This document shows, one piece after another, positions 1-6,877 of a DNA stretch of 9,808 bases (within the stretch, counting starts at the first letter, position 1; every line of letters starts with the position of its first letter). The position numbers and the translations under genes were made by a program. The DNA is from Candidatus Magasanikbacteria bacterium RIFOXYD12_FULL_33_17. GTDB lineage: Bacteria; Patescibacteriota; Patescibacteriia; Magasanikbacterales; UBA922. Where the stretch lies: NCBI GenBank assembly GCA_001783255.1, contig MFRB01000032.1, forward strand, positions 1 through 9,808. Reading direction: 5' to 3'. Below the pieces are notes generated by a model. It was not told the DNA's origin and searched no databases. It saw only the letters and a program-made list of their open reading frames with translations.

Positions 1-48
1 AATCTGAATCTGCTGTGTCTGCTGAAAAGCTGATTCTGCTAAATACAT
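1..48 (-). CDS. Possible 5' end of a minus-strand gene leaving the window (hypothetical)
   Basis: Reading the minus strand from an ATG at 48-46 gives 16 open codons (MYLAESAFQQTQQIQI) that reach the window edge without a stop. It lies 54 nt downstream of the DHH phosphoesterase stop on the same strand, so it could be the next gene of that transcript. The glutamine-rich start matches no family I recognise. There is no Shine-Dalgarno sequence before the ATG, but most genes here lack one. Sixteen open codons can easily occur by chance, so this is only a candidate. Confidence 0.3.
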   Translation of the reverse strand, partial: MYLAESAFQQTQQIQI

Positions 49-102
49 TTTTATTTAGATAAACTTGAAAGTATAAATCAACGTATTTATCTATCTATAA
101 TA

Positions 103-1086
103 TTACACTATAAGGTTACTTTTTTCAATGGTTTCCCAAACATATTCAATTGCTGTAGTCATAGGGCCTGTCACTTCGAAGCCAGCGGCTTTTTTGTGTC
201 CGCCTCCGCCAAAAAGTTGGGCAATCTTGGAAAGATCAATAGTTTCTAGAGTAGTTCTTGTACTAGCTTTTATATTACCATTAGATTTTTCTTTGAAAAC
301 AAAGATAGCTTTACCATCTTTTAAATGGTTCATCATATTGGAAAGTCCGCCAATTTCTTCTTCTGTGACAGCACATTTTAGCAAGTCTTCCTGTTTTATG
401 TAGGTATAGACTATATTTGTTTTTTTGTGTAGTTCTAGCCTGTTTAGGACTATTCCCCAAAGTTGTAAAATTGCAACATTTTTGTCTAATACAATATAAT
501 CATGGATTTTTTTGAATTTGGCTCCTTTGTTTACTAGGTAACTTGCCATAGATAATGATTCTTTGGAAGTAGCAGCGTTGGAGAAATTATCAGTATCAGT
601 AATAAGTCCTGTAAGTAATGATGTTGCCATCTCAGCATTTATTTTTATTTTGTTTATCAAAAAATAATTATACAAAACTTCAACGGTTGAAGAAAGTGTA
701 TTTCTGACTAAATTTAAATTACCAAAATTAACATTACTAGCATGATGGTCAATATTGAGTATAAAAGGATTTTCTTGTTTAGTTATGAATTCGTCAATTC
801 CAGCATAGGGTAAATCTCCTGAATCAAAGACTATGATAGCCCCAAATTTTTGTTTCCATATTTCTGGTTCTGAAGTAAAGTGATGAACATTTTTCAAATA
901 TTCAAATTGGTTTGAAACAGATGTCTTACAAAATAGGGTGTATTTTTTGCCAAGTAGCTCGAGCATTTGAGAAAAGGCTGAAACTGAGCTTGCAGCATCT
1001 CCATCTGGATTTTGGTGTGCCACTAGCAAAAAATTGTCTTTTTCAAGGATTTCATTGTGGATTTGTTTGGCAATTCTATGTGGCAT
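103..1086 (-). CDS. nrnA: DHH/DHHA1-family phosphoesterase, NrnA-like oligoribonuclease / pAp phosphatase
   Basis: Predicted cytoplasmic metal-dependent phosphoesterase. By family knowledge NrnA-type enzymes degrade nanoRNAs (2-5 nt) to mononucleotides, and many also dephosphorylate pAp. The 327-aa length is normal for the family. Motif I is HQNPDGDA (residues 24-31), motif II is the aspartate in VFDSGD (D87), motif III is DHH (112-114), and a further metal-site aspartate lies in GLITDTDNF (D163). The C-terminal DHHA1 substrate-binding domain carries GGGGHKKAAG (293-302). All expected metal ligands are present, so the enzyme should be active. The ATG at 1086 was chosen because a perfect consensus promoter ends about 18 nt upstream; no Shine-Dalgarno sequence is seen. 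The gene is divergent from smc. NrnA and the c-di-AMP phosphodiesterase GdpP share this fold; the absence of TM, PAS or GGDEF segments argues for NrnA. The exact substrate is inferred. Confidence 0.9.
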   Translation of the reverse strand: MPHRIAKQIHNEILEKDNFLLVAHQNPDGDAASSVSAFSQMLELLGKKYTLFCKTSVSNQFEYLKNVHHFTSEPEIWKQKFGAIIVFDSGDLPYAGIDEFITKQENPFILNIDHHASNVNFGNLNLVRNTLSSTVEVLYNYFLINKIKINAEMATSLLTGLITDTDNFSNAATSKESLSMASYLVNKGAKFKKIHDYIVLDKNVAILQLWGIVLNRLELHKKTNIVYTYIKQEDLLKCAVTEEEIGGLSNMMNHLKDGKAIFVFKEKSNGNIKASTRTTLETIDLSKIAQLFGGGGHKKAAGFEVTGPMTTAIEYVWETIEKSNLIV

Positions 1087-1110
1087 ATTTGTTGTATTTT
1101 ACAGCCAGCC

Positions 1111-1139
1111 ATTATATACAAGATTTCGATTATTGTCAA
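1111..1139 (-). promoter_or_regulatory. Consensus sigma70-type promoter for the DHH phosphoesterase gene
   Basis: On the minus strand, -35 TTGACA (1139-1134) and -10 TATAAT (1116-1111) are separated by exactly 17 nt; both hexamers match the consensus perfectly. The predicted transcription start is near 1104, giving an untranslated leader of about 18 nt. Its -35 box overlaps the -35 box of the rightward promoter on the other strand. Confidence 0.8.
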
Positions 1140-1161
1140 CTATTCCGAAAAAGGGTATAAT
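1133..1161 (+). promoter_or_regulatory. Rightward promoter upstream of smc, overlapping the divergent promoter
   Basis: TTGTCA (1133-1138), 17 nt, then TATAAT (1156-1161). One mismatch in the -35 box and a perfect -10. It points toward smc but would give a leader of nearly 200 nt. A second TTGACA at 1204-1209 has no good -10 at the right distance, so this is the best promoter candidate for smc in the sequence. Confidence 0.6.
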
Positions 1162-1363
1162 ATCTTTGTCCTCTTTTATTTTTATAAGAAAGTTTAGATA
1201 ATTTTGACAGAGTCTTAAAATAAATAGAGATAACATTGAGATAATATAGAGATAAAAATTCGTGATATTCGTCTATATTTGTGTTATCTAGTACGTCTTT
1301 GGATTAAAAGTTCTGAATAAAATTTTTACTAGTTTAAAATAATATACGTTGATAAAATATAGT
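1162..1363 (+). other. Long AT-rich smc leader, no gene seen
   Basis: About 200 nt lie between the predicted promoter and the smc start codon. I see no ORF worth calling, no riboswitch-like structure I recognise and no strong hairpin. The only structured content is the 11-bp tandem repeat at 1223-1255. Confidence 0.45.
1223..1255 (+). repeat. Three-copy 11-bp tandem repeat (AATAGAGATAA type) in the smc leader
   Basis: Three adjacent 11-mers: AATAGAGATAA (1223-1233), CATTGAGATAA (1234-1244) and TATAGAGATAA (1245-1255). All share the core GAGATAA. The same 11-mer is tandemly repeated inside recG at 8347-8378. Confidence 0.75.
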
Positions 1364-4300
1364 ATGTACGTAAAAAAGCTTGAAATAAATGGTTTTAAAT
1401 CTTTTGCTAATAATACCACTATAGATTTCCCGTCACCTAAAAAGGATGGACAATATAGTGTAACAGCAATTGTTGGTCCAAATGGTAGTGGAAAGAGTAA
1501 TGTGGTAGACGCTTTTCGTTGGGTTTTGGGAGAACAAAGTATGAAACATCTTCGTGGTAAGAAAAGTGAAGATGTTATTTTTGCTGGTTCAGAAGGAAAA
1601 GGTAAAATGGGATTGGCTAGCGTCACTATGTTTTTGGACAACAAAGACAAAAGAGTAAAAGTAGATTATGATGAATTAGAAATTTCTCGTAAACTTTATC
1701 GTTCTGGTGAAAGTGAATATTCTTTGAATGGTAGTCCTGTTCGTCTTATTGATTTACAAATACTTTTGGCGCAAGCCCAATTTGGACAAGGATCTTATTC
1801 TGTCATTAGTCAGGGTACTATTGATAGATTGCTTTTGCAAACACCAAGTGAAAGAAAAGGTTTTTTTGATGAAGCTGTAGGTATAAAAGAATTTCAAATC
1901 AAACGTCATCATTCTGTCCTTAAACTTAATAAAACTTCAGAAAATATTGCGCAAGCTGAAGCTATGCTACATGAGGTAGAACCACATTTGAAGACTTTGA
2001 AAAAACAAGTTAGTAAATTGGAAAAAAGACAAGAAGTAGAAATGGGGTTGCGTGAAACACAAGAAAAATATTATTTTACTTTGCATAGTAGTTTGTCAGA
2101 AAATTTGGATAAATTACAAACAAGTTTTGATACTGTCAACAAAACTTATGAAGAAGTGAATACTCGTTTGTCAGCTGTACAGACTGAACTGGCGAAATTA
2201 GCTCAAGAAAAATCACGTCAGGAGGCCTTTTCTGAATTACAAGAAGAATATCAAAAAATATTACAAGAAAAAAATAATCTTGAAAGAGAACAATCAATAG
2301 TTTCTGGCAAATTGCAAACAGAATTTGGAAAAGCGGGAAAACAAAACATCGGTTGGTTGGAAAATAAAATTGAAGAATTTGCTGTTCAAGAAAAAAATAT
2401 TGAAAAAGATATAGAAAATCAAAATAAGAAAAAAATAGAATTGGTGGAAAAAATGAAAGTTTTGTTTAGTACTATTGAAGAATTACAAAATAAAAAAATA
2501 AAATTACAAAACAGACAGCTTGAACTTGAACACAATATCAATGAAATGAAACAGGGGAAAGACAGTATTCAATTTGAAGGTTTGCGTGCGGTCAATGCTA
2601 TACTTATGCAGGTACCTGGTAAGTTTGGTGGCAAAGTTCATGGTATTGTTGCACAGTTGGCTAAGGTAGATGAAAAGTATCGTCTAGCTTTGGAAGTAGC
2701 TTCTCAATCTCACTTGGGTTCTATTGTGGTTGAAAATGATAGAGTTGCTCAAGCTTGTATTGAATTTTTGAAATCTCAACAACTTGGTTTTGCTACATTT
2801 TTGCCACTCAATAAAATAAAAGGTCGTTTCGTGTCAAACGATATAAAAGATTTGGAACATACTTCAGGTGTTTATGGTTTGGCTGTAAATTTGGTAGATT
2901 ATGATCTTGTTTATGAAGATGTGTTTTCTTATGTTTTTGGTTCCACTCTGATTGTTGAAGATATTGAAAGTTCTCGTAAGATTGGTATTGGTCGGGTGCG
3001 TATGGTCACACTGGAAGGTGATATTATGGAAACTAGTGGTTCTATGAAAGGTGGCTTTCGTCGTGCCAAAAAAGGCGTTTTGTCTTTTGCTGGTGGTAAC
3101 CAAGATTTCAGTGAATATGCTTATGAACAAATGAAGCAAGAAATGCTTGAAAATAAAATTCAACTAGATAAATTGGAAATTGCGGTAGAAAATGAAAAAG
3201 AAAACATGATGACGCTTCGTACTCAAGAACAAGTGCAAAATGAAAAAGTAAGTTTTTTACAAAACAATTTGCATGAAGCTTCCAAAGAACTTTCTCAATT
3301 CAAACAAGAACTATCCATGCATTCACTTTCCAAAGAAGAATACAGTGGTATGATGACTGAATTTTCTCAACAAAAAGAAACTTTGATTTCTCAAATAAAC
3401 GTGGTAGAAAATAGATTGTCTGCTGTAAGTAAAAAAATAGAAACTTTGAATGAAGAAGAAGAACAAAAAAGACAAAGGATTTTTGCTTTGCAAGATAGTA
3501 TGCAAGAAGAACAAATGTCTCTAAACAAGCATGCTGAAGAAAAACATAGTTTGCAAGTAGAAATAGTAAAATTACAAACTCATCGTGAAGATCTAGAACA
3601 AGAAATATTTTCTGAATTACAAGAAGGTATTGGTAATATTGTCAATAGATTGATAGAAAAATTTGTGGAAGATGAAATGGAAACTGCCAAAATAGAAATT
3701 GAAAAATTGAAATATCAACTTTCTCTTATTGGTGGAATTGATGAAAGCGTTATGTCTGAATACGAAGAAATTCGTGAGCGTCATGATTCTTTGGCTTTTG
3801 AATTGGTAGATCTAAACAAGGCTTCATCTGACTTAGAAAAAATGATTGAAGAACTTGACAAACTCATGAAGAAAAAACATAAAGAAAGTTTCAATAAAAT
3901 TAAAAAAGAATTTGCGCGTTATTTCAAATTATTGTTTGAAGGTGGTAGTGCTGAACTTGTAGAAGTTTATGGTACTGAAAAAGACGAGGATGAGATGGTG
4001 CTAGAAGGTGATGAAATGGAAACAACCGAAGAATCAGAATTGGAAAATACAGAAAAGAAAAAGAAAAGAAAAATTTTAACAGGTGTAGAAGTCTATGCTT
4101 GTCCTCCAGGTAAAAAGATCAAAAATATTTCAGCGCTTTCTGGTGGTGAGAGAACTATGACTTCTATTGCTTTGCTTTGTGCAATTTTACATACAAATCC
4201 TTCACCGTTTGTGATTTTGGACGAAGTAGAAGCAGCTCTCGACGAAGCTAATACTACTCGTTTCACCAAAATTTTGGGTGAGCTCTCTATGCAATCACAA

Positions 4301-4414
4301 TTTATTATCATCACTCACAATAGAGTCACTATGCACGCTGTTGACGTACTTTATGGTGTGACAATGGGTAATGATGGTATTAGTAAATTACTTAGTGTTA
4401 AATTAGATAATTAA
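1364..4414 (+). CDS. smc: Chromosome segregation protein SMC (short-armed)
   Basis: SMC ATPase that, by family knowledge, forms a ring-shaped dimer with kleisin partners and organises and segregates the chromosome. The N-terminal ATPase half has Walker A GPNGSGKS (residues 38-45). A first coiled coil spans about 165-405, a hinge about 406-565 ending in the conserved SGSMKGG, and a second coil about 580-850. The C-terminal half has the ABC signature LSGGE (925-929), Walker B VILDE (D953, E954) and an H-loop histidine in ITHN (H985). At about 1016 aa it is shorter than the usual 1150-1200, and the coils account for the difference. A charged insertion (about 871-905, acidic then lysine-rich) precedes the signature. 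An in-frame TTG at 1349 would add five residues, but the ATG at 1364 gives the canonical MYVKKLEINGFKSF start and is preferred. No scpA or scpB is in the window. The 158-aa gene follows after 17 nt. Confidence 0.95.
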   Translation: MYVKKLEINGFKSFANNTTIDFPSPKKDGQYSVTAIVGPNGSGKSNVVDAFRWVLGEQSMKHLRGKKSEDVIFAGSEGKGKMGLASVTMFLDNKDKRVKVDYDELEISRKLYRSGESEYSLNGSPVRLIDLQILLAQAQFGQGSYSVISQGTIDRLLLQTPSERKGFFDEAVGIKEFQIKRHHSVLKLNKTSENIAQAEAMLHEVEPHLKTLKKQVSKLEKRQEVEMGLRETQEKYYFTLHSSLSENLDKLQTSFDTVNKTYEEVNTRLSAVQTELAKLAQEKSRQEAFSELQEEYQKILQEKNNLEREQSIVSGKLQTEFGKAGKQNIGWLENKIEEFAVQEKNIEKDIENQNKKKIELVEKMKVLFSTIEELQNKKIKLQNRQLELEHNINEMKQGKDSIQFEGLRAVNAILMQVPGKFGGKVHGIVAQLAKVDEKYRLALEVASQSHLGSIVVENDRVAQACIEFLKSQQLGFATFLPLNKIKGRFVSNDIKDLEHTSGVYGLAVNLVDYDLVYEDVFSYVFGSTLIVEDIESSRKIGIGRVRMVTLEGDIMETSGSMKGGFRRAKKGVLSFAGGNQDFSEYAYEQMKQEMLENKIQLDKLEIAVENEKENMMTLRTQEQVQNEKVSFLQNNLHEASKELSQFKQELSMHSLSKEEYSGMMTEFSQQKETLISQINVVENRLSAVSKKIETLNEEEEQKRQRIFALQDSMQEEQMSLNKHAEEKHSLQVEIVKLQTHREDLEQEIFSELQEGIGNIVNRLIEKFVEDEMETAKIEIEKLKYQLSLIGGIDESVMSEYEEIRERHDSLAFELVDLNKASSDLEKMIEELDKLMKKKHKESFNKIKKEFARYFKLLFEGGSAELVEVYGTEKDEDEMVLEGDEMETTEESELENTEKKKKRKILTGVEVYACPPGKKIKNISALSGGERTMTSIALLCAILHTNPSPFVILDEVEAALDEANTTRFTKILGELSMQSQFIIITHNRVTMHAVDVLYGVTMGNDGISKLLSVKLDN

Positions 4415-4431
4415 TTTTTAAATTTAAATAT

Positions 4432-4908
4432 ATGGGAATTTTTAGTGGATTTAGAAGGGATCGTGAGTTAGAATCTCAATCTAAAGGAGTGTTAACTGAA
4501 GATTTAGATAAAACAATGTTAGTTGAAAATGAAGATGGTTTAAAAAAAGAAAGAGAGAAAATTGCTTTTGAAAAGATTTTACAAGATTTTACAGAGTTTT
4601 TAAGAGAGTCTGGAACTTTTTCTTCTGTTGATGATTTGGCAGAGCAAATTTATAATTCAGGTTTGGTTTTGCCTAAAAATGATAATGCATATACTTATGC
4701 TATAGAATTTAATAAAAATGGTAGAAGTTCAAGTTTTCCTTCTAGAAAATTGGTTATAAATAAAGTGCCATTTTCCGATGGAGAAAAGCAAGTTATTTTT
4801 GGAATTGAGTTTAGAAATGGATTAAGTAAAAAACCTTGTTTTATGGGAGTTTCCAAAGAACGACTTCATGATGTTGTTCCAGCAGAAACTGATGAAGAAA
4901 GTGTATAA
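4432..4908 (+). CDS. Hypothetical protein, probably co-transcribed with smc
   Basis: I do not recognise this 158-aa protein. It starts MGIFSGFRR, has a charged and probably disordered stretch (residues 10-45), then a helical segment around 46-75 (FEKILQDFTEFLRES), and a more globular half with beta-like segments (about 85-145) that includes PSRKLVINKVPF. It ends in an acidic tail. There is no signal peptide, TM segment or catalytic motif, so it is probably cytoplasmic. It begins 17 nt after the smc stop with no terminator or promoter between, which suggests one transcript and perhaps a link to SMC, but the sequence does not establish this. It does not look like ScpA or ScpB. The next gene's promoter starts 10 nt after its stop. 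Codon use resembles the neighbours. Confidence 0.75.
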   Translation: MGIFSGFRRDRELESQSKGVLTEDLDKTMLVENEDGLKKEREKIAFEKILQDFTEFLRESGTFSSVDDLAEQIYNSGLVLPKNDNAYTYAIEFNKNGRSSSFPSRKLVINKVPFSDGEKQVIFGIEFRNGLSKKPCFMGVSKERLHDVVPAETDEESV

Positions 4909-4917
4909 CTGCGGTAC

Positions 4918-4946
4918 TTGACAAAAAAAGCCTAACCTGCTACAAT
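4918..4946 (+). promoter_or_regulatory. Promoter for rpsP
   Basis: TTGACA (4918-4923), 17-nt spacer, TACAAT (4941-4946): a perfect -35 and one mismatch in the -10. The predicted start near 4953 gives a leader of about 50 nt. No terminator separates it from the gene upstream, so read-through from smc is also possible. Confidence 0.8.
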
Positions 4947-5002
4947 ATCCCCCGTAAACCGTCACACGCTCAAGAAGGTTTATTTATTTAAAAAAGTATA
5001 TT

Positions 5003-5440
5003 ATGTTGACTATTCGTCTACAAAGAATTGGTAAAAGAAAACAACCAACCTATCGTTTCATTATTTCTGAAAAACACAGAGATACACAATACAATAGTTT
5101 GGAAATTTTGGGAAATTATAATCCTACTCAAAATCCAAAAGTTTTGGAACTCAAAAAAGACCGTATTAAACATTGGTTAAGTGTAGGTGCTCAAACATCT
5201 AATACTGTACACAATATCTTTGTAAGAGAAGGTTTGATTGAAGGTAAAAAGAAAAAATCAGTAACTATTACTGCAAAACGTAAAGTAAAAATTGAAGCTA
5301 AAAAAGCTGACGTTATTGCTAAAGAAAAAACTGCCAAAGAAGCTGCTGTAGCCGCAGAAGAAGCTAAAAAAGTTGCCGAAGCTGAAAAATCAGCAGAAGA
5401 AACAGCTACTGAAACTCCTGTGGAAGAAGCTAAAGCTTAA
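5003..5440 (+). CDS. rpsP: 30S ribosomal protein S16 with C-terminal extension
   Basis: Small-subunit ribosomal protein that binds 16S rRNA and helps 30S assembly. The N-terminal 80 or so residues are a clear S16: start MLTIRLQRIGKRKQPTYRF, then LEILGNYNP and a segment (about 53-75) with RIKHWLSVGAQ and T-VHNIF. The total is 145 aa against the usual 80-95. The excess is a tail (about 85-145) that is lysine-rich near the core and becomes an Ala/Glu/Lys low-complexity helix, ending acidic. The ATG is the canonical S16 start and has no Shine-Dalgarno sequence before it. It has its own promoter and an intrinsic terminator directly downstream, and the next gene is khpA, as in many bacteria. rimM and trmD, often found in this cluster, are not present here. 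Confidence 0.96.
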   Translation: MLTIRLQRIGKRKQPTYRFIISEKHRDTQYNSLEILGNYNPTQNPKVLELKKDRIKHWLSVGAQTSNTVHNIFVREGLIEGKKKKSVTITAKRKVKIEAKKADVIAKEKTAKEAAVAAEEAKKVAEAEKSAEETATETPVEEAKA

Positions 5441-5455
5441 TCACAATACATATTC

Positions 5456-5483
5456 AAAAATCTCGTATTTTGCGAGATTTTTT
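5456..5483 (+). terminator. Intrinsic terminator after rpsP
   Basis: Perfect 10-bp stem AAAAATCTCG (5456-5465) with CGAGATTTTT (5473-5482), a 7-nt loop and a T-rich end, starting 15 nt after the rpsP stop. The A-tract on the left arm could let it also work on the other strand. Confidence 0.85.
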
Positions 5484-5517
5484 GTTTTGTTGTGGACAAA
5501 ATAATTTGCAAGATATA

Positions 5518-5546
5518 TTGACCTTTACAAGTTTTTGTGTTATACT
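5518..5546 (+). promoter_or_regulatory. Promoter for khpA
   Basis: TTGACC (5518-5523), 17 nt, TATACT (5541-5546): one mismatch in each hexamer. The predicted start near 5553 leaves a leader of about 80 nt before the khpA ATG. It lies just past the rpsP terminator, so khpA can be expressed independently. Confidence 0.7.
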
Positions 5547-5632
5547 TTTTTCACGGTTTAGACATGCTTTTTGTCGAGAAAGCATTTCACAAAATCGAAA
5601 GTTTTTATTTATATATGTAATATTGAAAAGAT

Positions 5633-5977
5633 ATGGTACAAGATCAAGAATTTATCGAATTCGTCATTAAGGCGATTGTAAACAATCCAGATGAAGTAAA
5701 AGTTACCCGTACAGTAGATGAACGTGGTGTGCTTATCACTTTGGATCTTAATCCAACTGACATCGGTTATGTCATTGGTAGACGTGGAAACACTGTTCGC
5801 GCTATCCGCACTTTGTTAAAAGTTGTTGGTGCTAAGAACAATGCCCTTGTAAACTTGAAAATCAACGAACCAGAAGGTTCAGAACATCGTAGACCAGAAG
5901 CTGCTTCACATAGTACTCCAAGTAGTAGTATGATGGAAGATGTAGATACTAGTGCTATCGACAACCTAGATATCTAA
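5633..5977 (+). CDS. khpA: KH-domain RNA-binding protein KhpA (YlqC family)
   Basis: Small single-KH-domain RNA-binding protein. In other bacteria KhpA (with KhpB) binds many transcripts and small RNAs and affects cell division and envelope homeostasis. The KH fold spans about residues 5-82: an N-terminal helix (FIEFVIKAIVNNPDEV), a strand, then the diagnostic GxxG loop as GRRG (49-52) in VIGRRGNTV, followed by the helix RAIRTLLKVVG. The 114-aa length exceeds the usual 75-90. Residues after about 85 (EGSEHRRPEAASHSTPSSSM) form a Ser/Pro-rich, then acidic, probably disordered tail. The ATG at 5633 gives the family's usual N-terminus; a weak GAAAAG lies just upstream. The rpsP-khpA order is widely conserved, which supports the call. 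An 11-bp stem terminator follows closely. No KhpB/Jag gene is in the window. Confidence 0.92.
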   Translation: MVQDQEFIEFVIKAIVNNPDEVKVTRTVDERGVLITLDLNPTDIGYVIGRRGNTVRAIRTLLKVVGAKNNALVNLKINEPEGSEHRRPEAASHSTPSSSMMEDVDTSAIDNLDI

Positions 5978-5994
5978 TAGTTATTTCAAATTTG

Positions 5995-6027
5995 AAAGAC
6001 CTCTCTTTTTTGAGAGGTCTTTTTTTT
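5995..6027 (+). terminator. Intrinsic terminator after khpA
   Basis: Perfect 11-bp stem AAAGACCTCTC (5995-6005) with GAGAGGTCTTT (6012-6022), a 6-T loop and a long T-run to 6027, 18 nt after the khpA stop. It is the strongest terminator in the window. Confidence 0.92.
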
Positions 6028-6273
6028 AATTAGATAAAATACTATTGTAATCTGATGAATACATTTAATTACGACTAGTTTGGATTTAGAATAAAGTATA
6101 ATTTTGTACATAATTTTAAATTAGATAACAAGATTAATAGAGAGATTGAAAGTGTATTTTTATAAAATAGTTCTTACTTTTTATAACTAATCCCGATTAA
6201 TCGGGACAAACAGCTTTCCCCTCAAACTCCCCCTGGCTATTTAAAACAGAGAAGATTGTATGTCTAAAATACA
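6028..6273. other. Gene-poor AT-rich spacer with a GC-rich palindromic patch
   Basis: Together with the following promoter this makes about 300 nt without a gene. There is an isolated -10-like TATAAT at 6097-6102 without a fitting -35, and AATAGAGAGATTGAA (6135-6149), which resembles the 11-bp repeat elsewhere. The perfect palindrome at 6191-6206 and the C-rich tract beside it stand out. I see no RNA gene or credible ORF. Confidence 0.5.
6191..6236. repeat. Perfect 16-bp palindrome plus C-rich tract, candidate dispersed element
   Basis: TCCCGATTAATCGGGA (6191-6206) equals its own reverse complement. It is followed by a C-rich stretch containing TTTCCCCTC and ACTCCCCCTGG (to about 6236). Both are GC-rich in a strongly AT-rich spacer, which suggests a REP-like dispersed element or an operator for a dimeric regulator. 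There is no T-run after the palindrome, so it does not look like a terminator. Confidence 0.5.
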
Positions 6274-6302
6274 TGGACTAAAAAAAATAAATATGCTATT
6301 AT
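6274..6302 (+). promoter_or_regulatory. Extended -10 promoter for the two-TM membrane protein
   Basis: TGGACT (6274-6279, 4 of 6 to consensus), 17 nt, TATTAT (6297-6302) preceded by TGC, which makes an extended -10 (TGnTATTAT). The predicted start near 6309 gives a leader of about 20 nt. Confidence 0.55.
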
Positions 6303-6328
6303 ATGTATATAACTTTATATAAAAATGT

Positions 6329-6835
6329 ATGCCAAAAAAATTAGCAGAAAATCCAAATGTTGGAGAAATTTTACATGAGTGGAGTGTTCCTGAATATGAT
6401 CAACATGAAAGGAATACTACGTGGTATGTAATAATGGGTGTTTTTGGTGTTATCTTATTGGCTTATTCTTTGTTTACTTCCAATTTTCTTTTTTCTCTTA
6501 TTTTGGTTTTATTTATTGTTATTATATTTTTGCAGTCTCATCAAGAGCCTATAATCATACCTTTTAGAATTACTGATTTGGGAGTAATAATAAACGATAG
6601 ATTTTATCTATATTCAGAATTATCCAATTTTTATATAATTTATAATCCAGAAGAAAATTTGAAAATAGTATATATAGAAACATTGGGCAATTTTACCCCA
6701 AAACTACGTGTACCTCTTATGGATATGGATCCAAATGAAATACGTATAACATTGCGTTCTTTTATTGATGAAGATTTGGAAAAGGAAGAAGAACCTTTGA
6801 GTGATATGATTGGTAGAAAGTGGCGATTGCATTAG
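6329..6835 (+). CDS. Conserved two-helix membrane protein, function unknown
   Basis: A 168-aa protein with a short N-terminal cytoplasmic-type segment (EILHEWSVPEYDQHERN, 13-29), then two closely spaced hydrophobic helices (about 32-50 and 53-69), then a soluble C-terminal domain (about 75-150). The hairpin topology would put both ends on the same side of the membrane. The C-terminal half is strand-rich (LGVIINDRFYLYSEL, then NLKIVYIETLGNF) and ends in a helix (PNEIRITLRSFIDEDLEK), which resembles bacterial PH-like domains; this is an inference from pattern, not a match. I associate this family with Parcubacteria-type genomes, where it is a conserved hypothetical. The ATG at 6329 is followed by a lysine-rich MPKK; no Shine-Dalgarno sequence is seen. 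It is transcribed alone between its own promoter and terminator. No catalytic motif is visible. Confidence 0.85.
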   Translation: MPKKLAENPNVGEILHEWSVPEYDQHERNTTWYVIMGVFGVILLAYSLFTSNFLFSLILVLFIVIIFLQSHQEPIIIPFRITDLGVIINDRFYLYSELSNFYIIYNPEENLKIVYIETLGNFTPKLRVPLMDMDPNEIRITLRSFIDEDLEKEEEPLSDMIGRKWRLH

Positions 6836-6841
6836 ATTATA

Positions 6842-6871
6842 AGTAAATAGTGAATAGACAACAGTAAATAG
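6842..6871 (+). repeat. Short degenerate repeat (AGTAAATAG / TGAATAG)
   Basis: AGTAAATAG occurs at 6842-6850 and 6863-6871 with TGAATAG between (6851-6857), just after the membrane protein stop. It is a low-complexity intergenic sequence with no evident function. Confidence 0.4.
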
Positions 6872-6877
6872 ATATAT

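Noticed and set aside
56..93. Inverted repeat TAGATAAA / TTTATCTA after the DHH phosphoesterase as a terminator
   Set aside because: The 8-bp stem is almost pure A/T with a 22-nt loop and no clear T-run in the right place, so it is too weak to call.
1204..1232. TTGACA at 1204-1209 as the smc -35 box
   Set aside because: At 16-18 nt spacing the sequence reads within AGAGATAA and gives no acceptable -10 hexamer.
1223..1255. CRISPR-like array in the smc leader
   Set aside because: Repeats are 11 bp and directly adjacent with no spacers, there are only three copies, and no cas genes are nearby.
1349..1363. TTG at 1349 as the smc start
   Set aside because: It would add five non-conserved residues before the canonical MYVKKLEINGFKSF start, and the ATG is the stronger codon.
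5470..5670. A plus-strand ORF between rpsP and khpA
   Set aside because: It starts within the rpsP terminator, covers the khpA promoter and overlaps the khpA start in another frame. Its translation resembles no protein.
6260..6322. A 20-codon ORF upstream of the membrane protein
   Set aside because: It overlaps the predicted promoter, has no ribosome binding site, and its composition looks like random AT-rich sequence.
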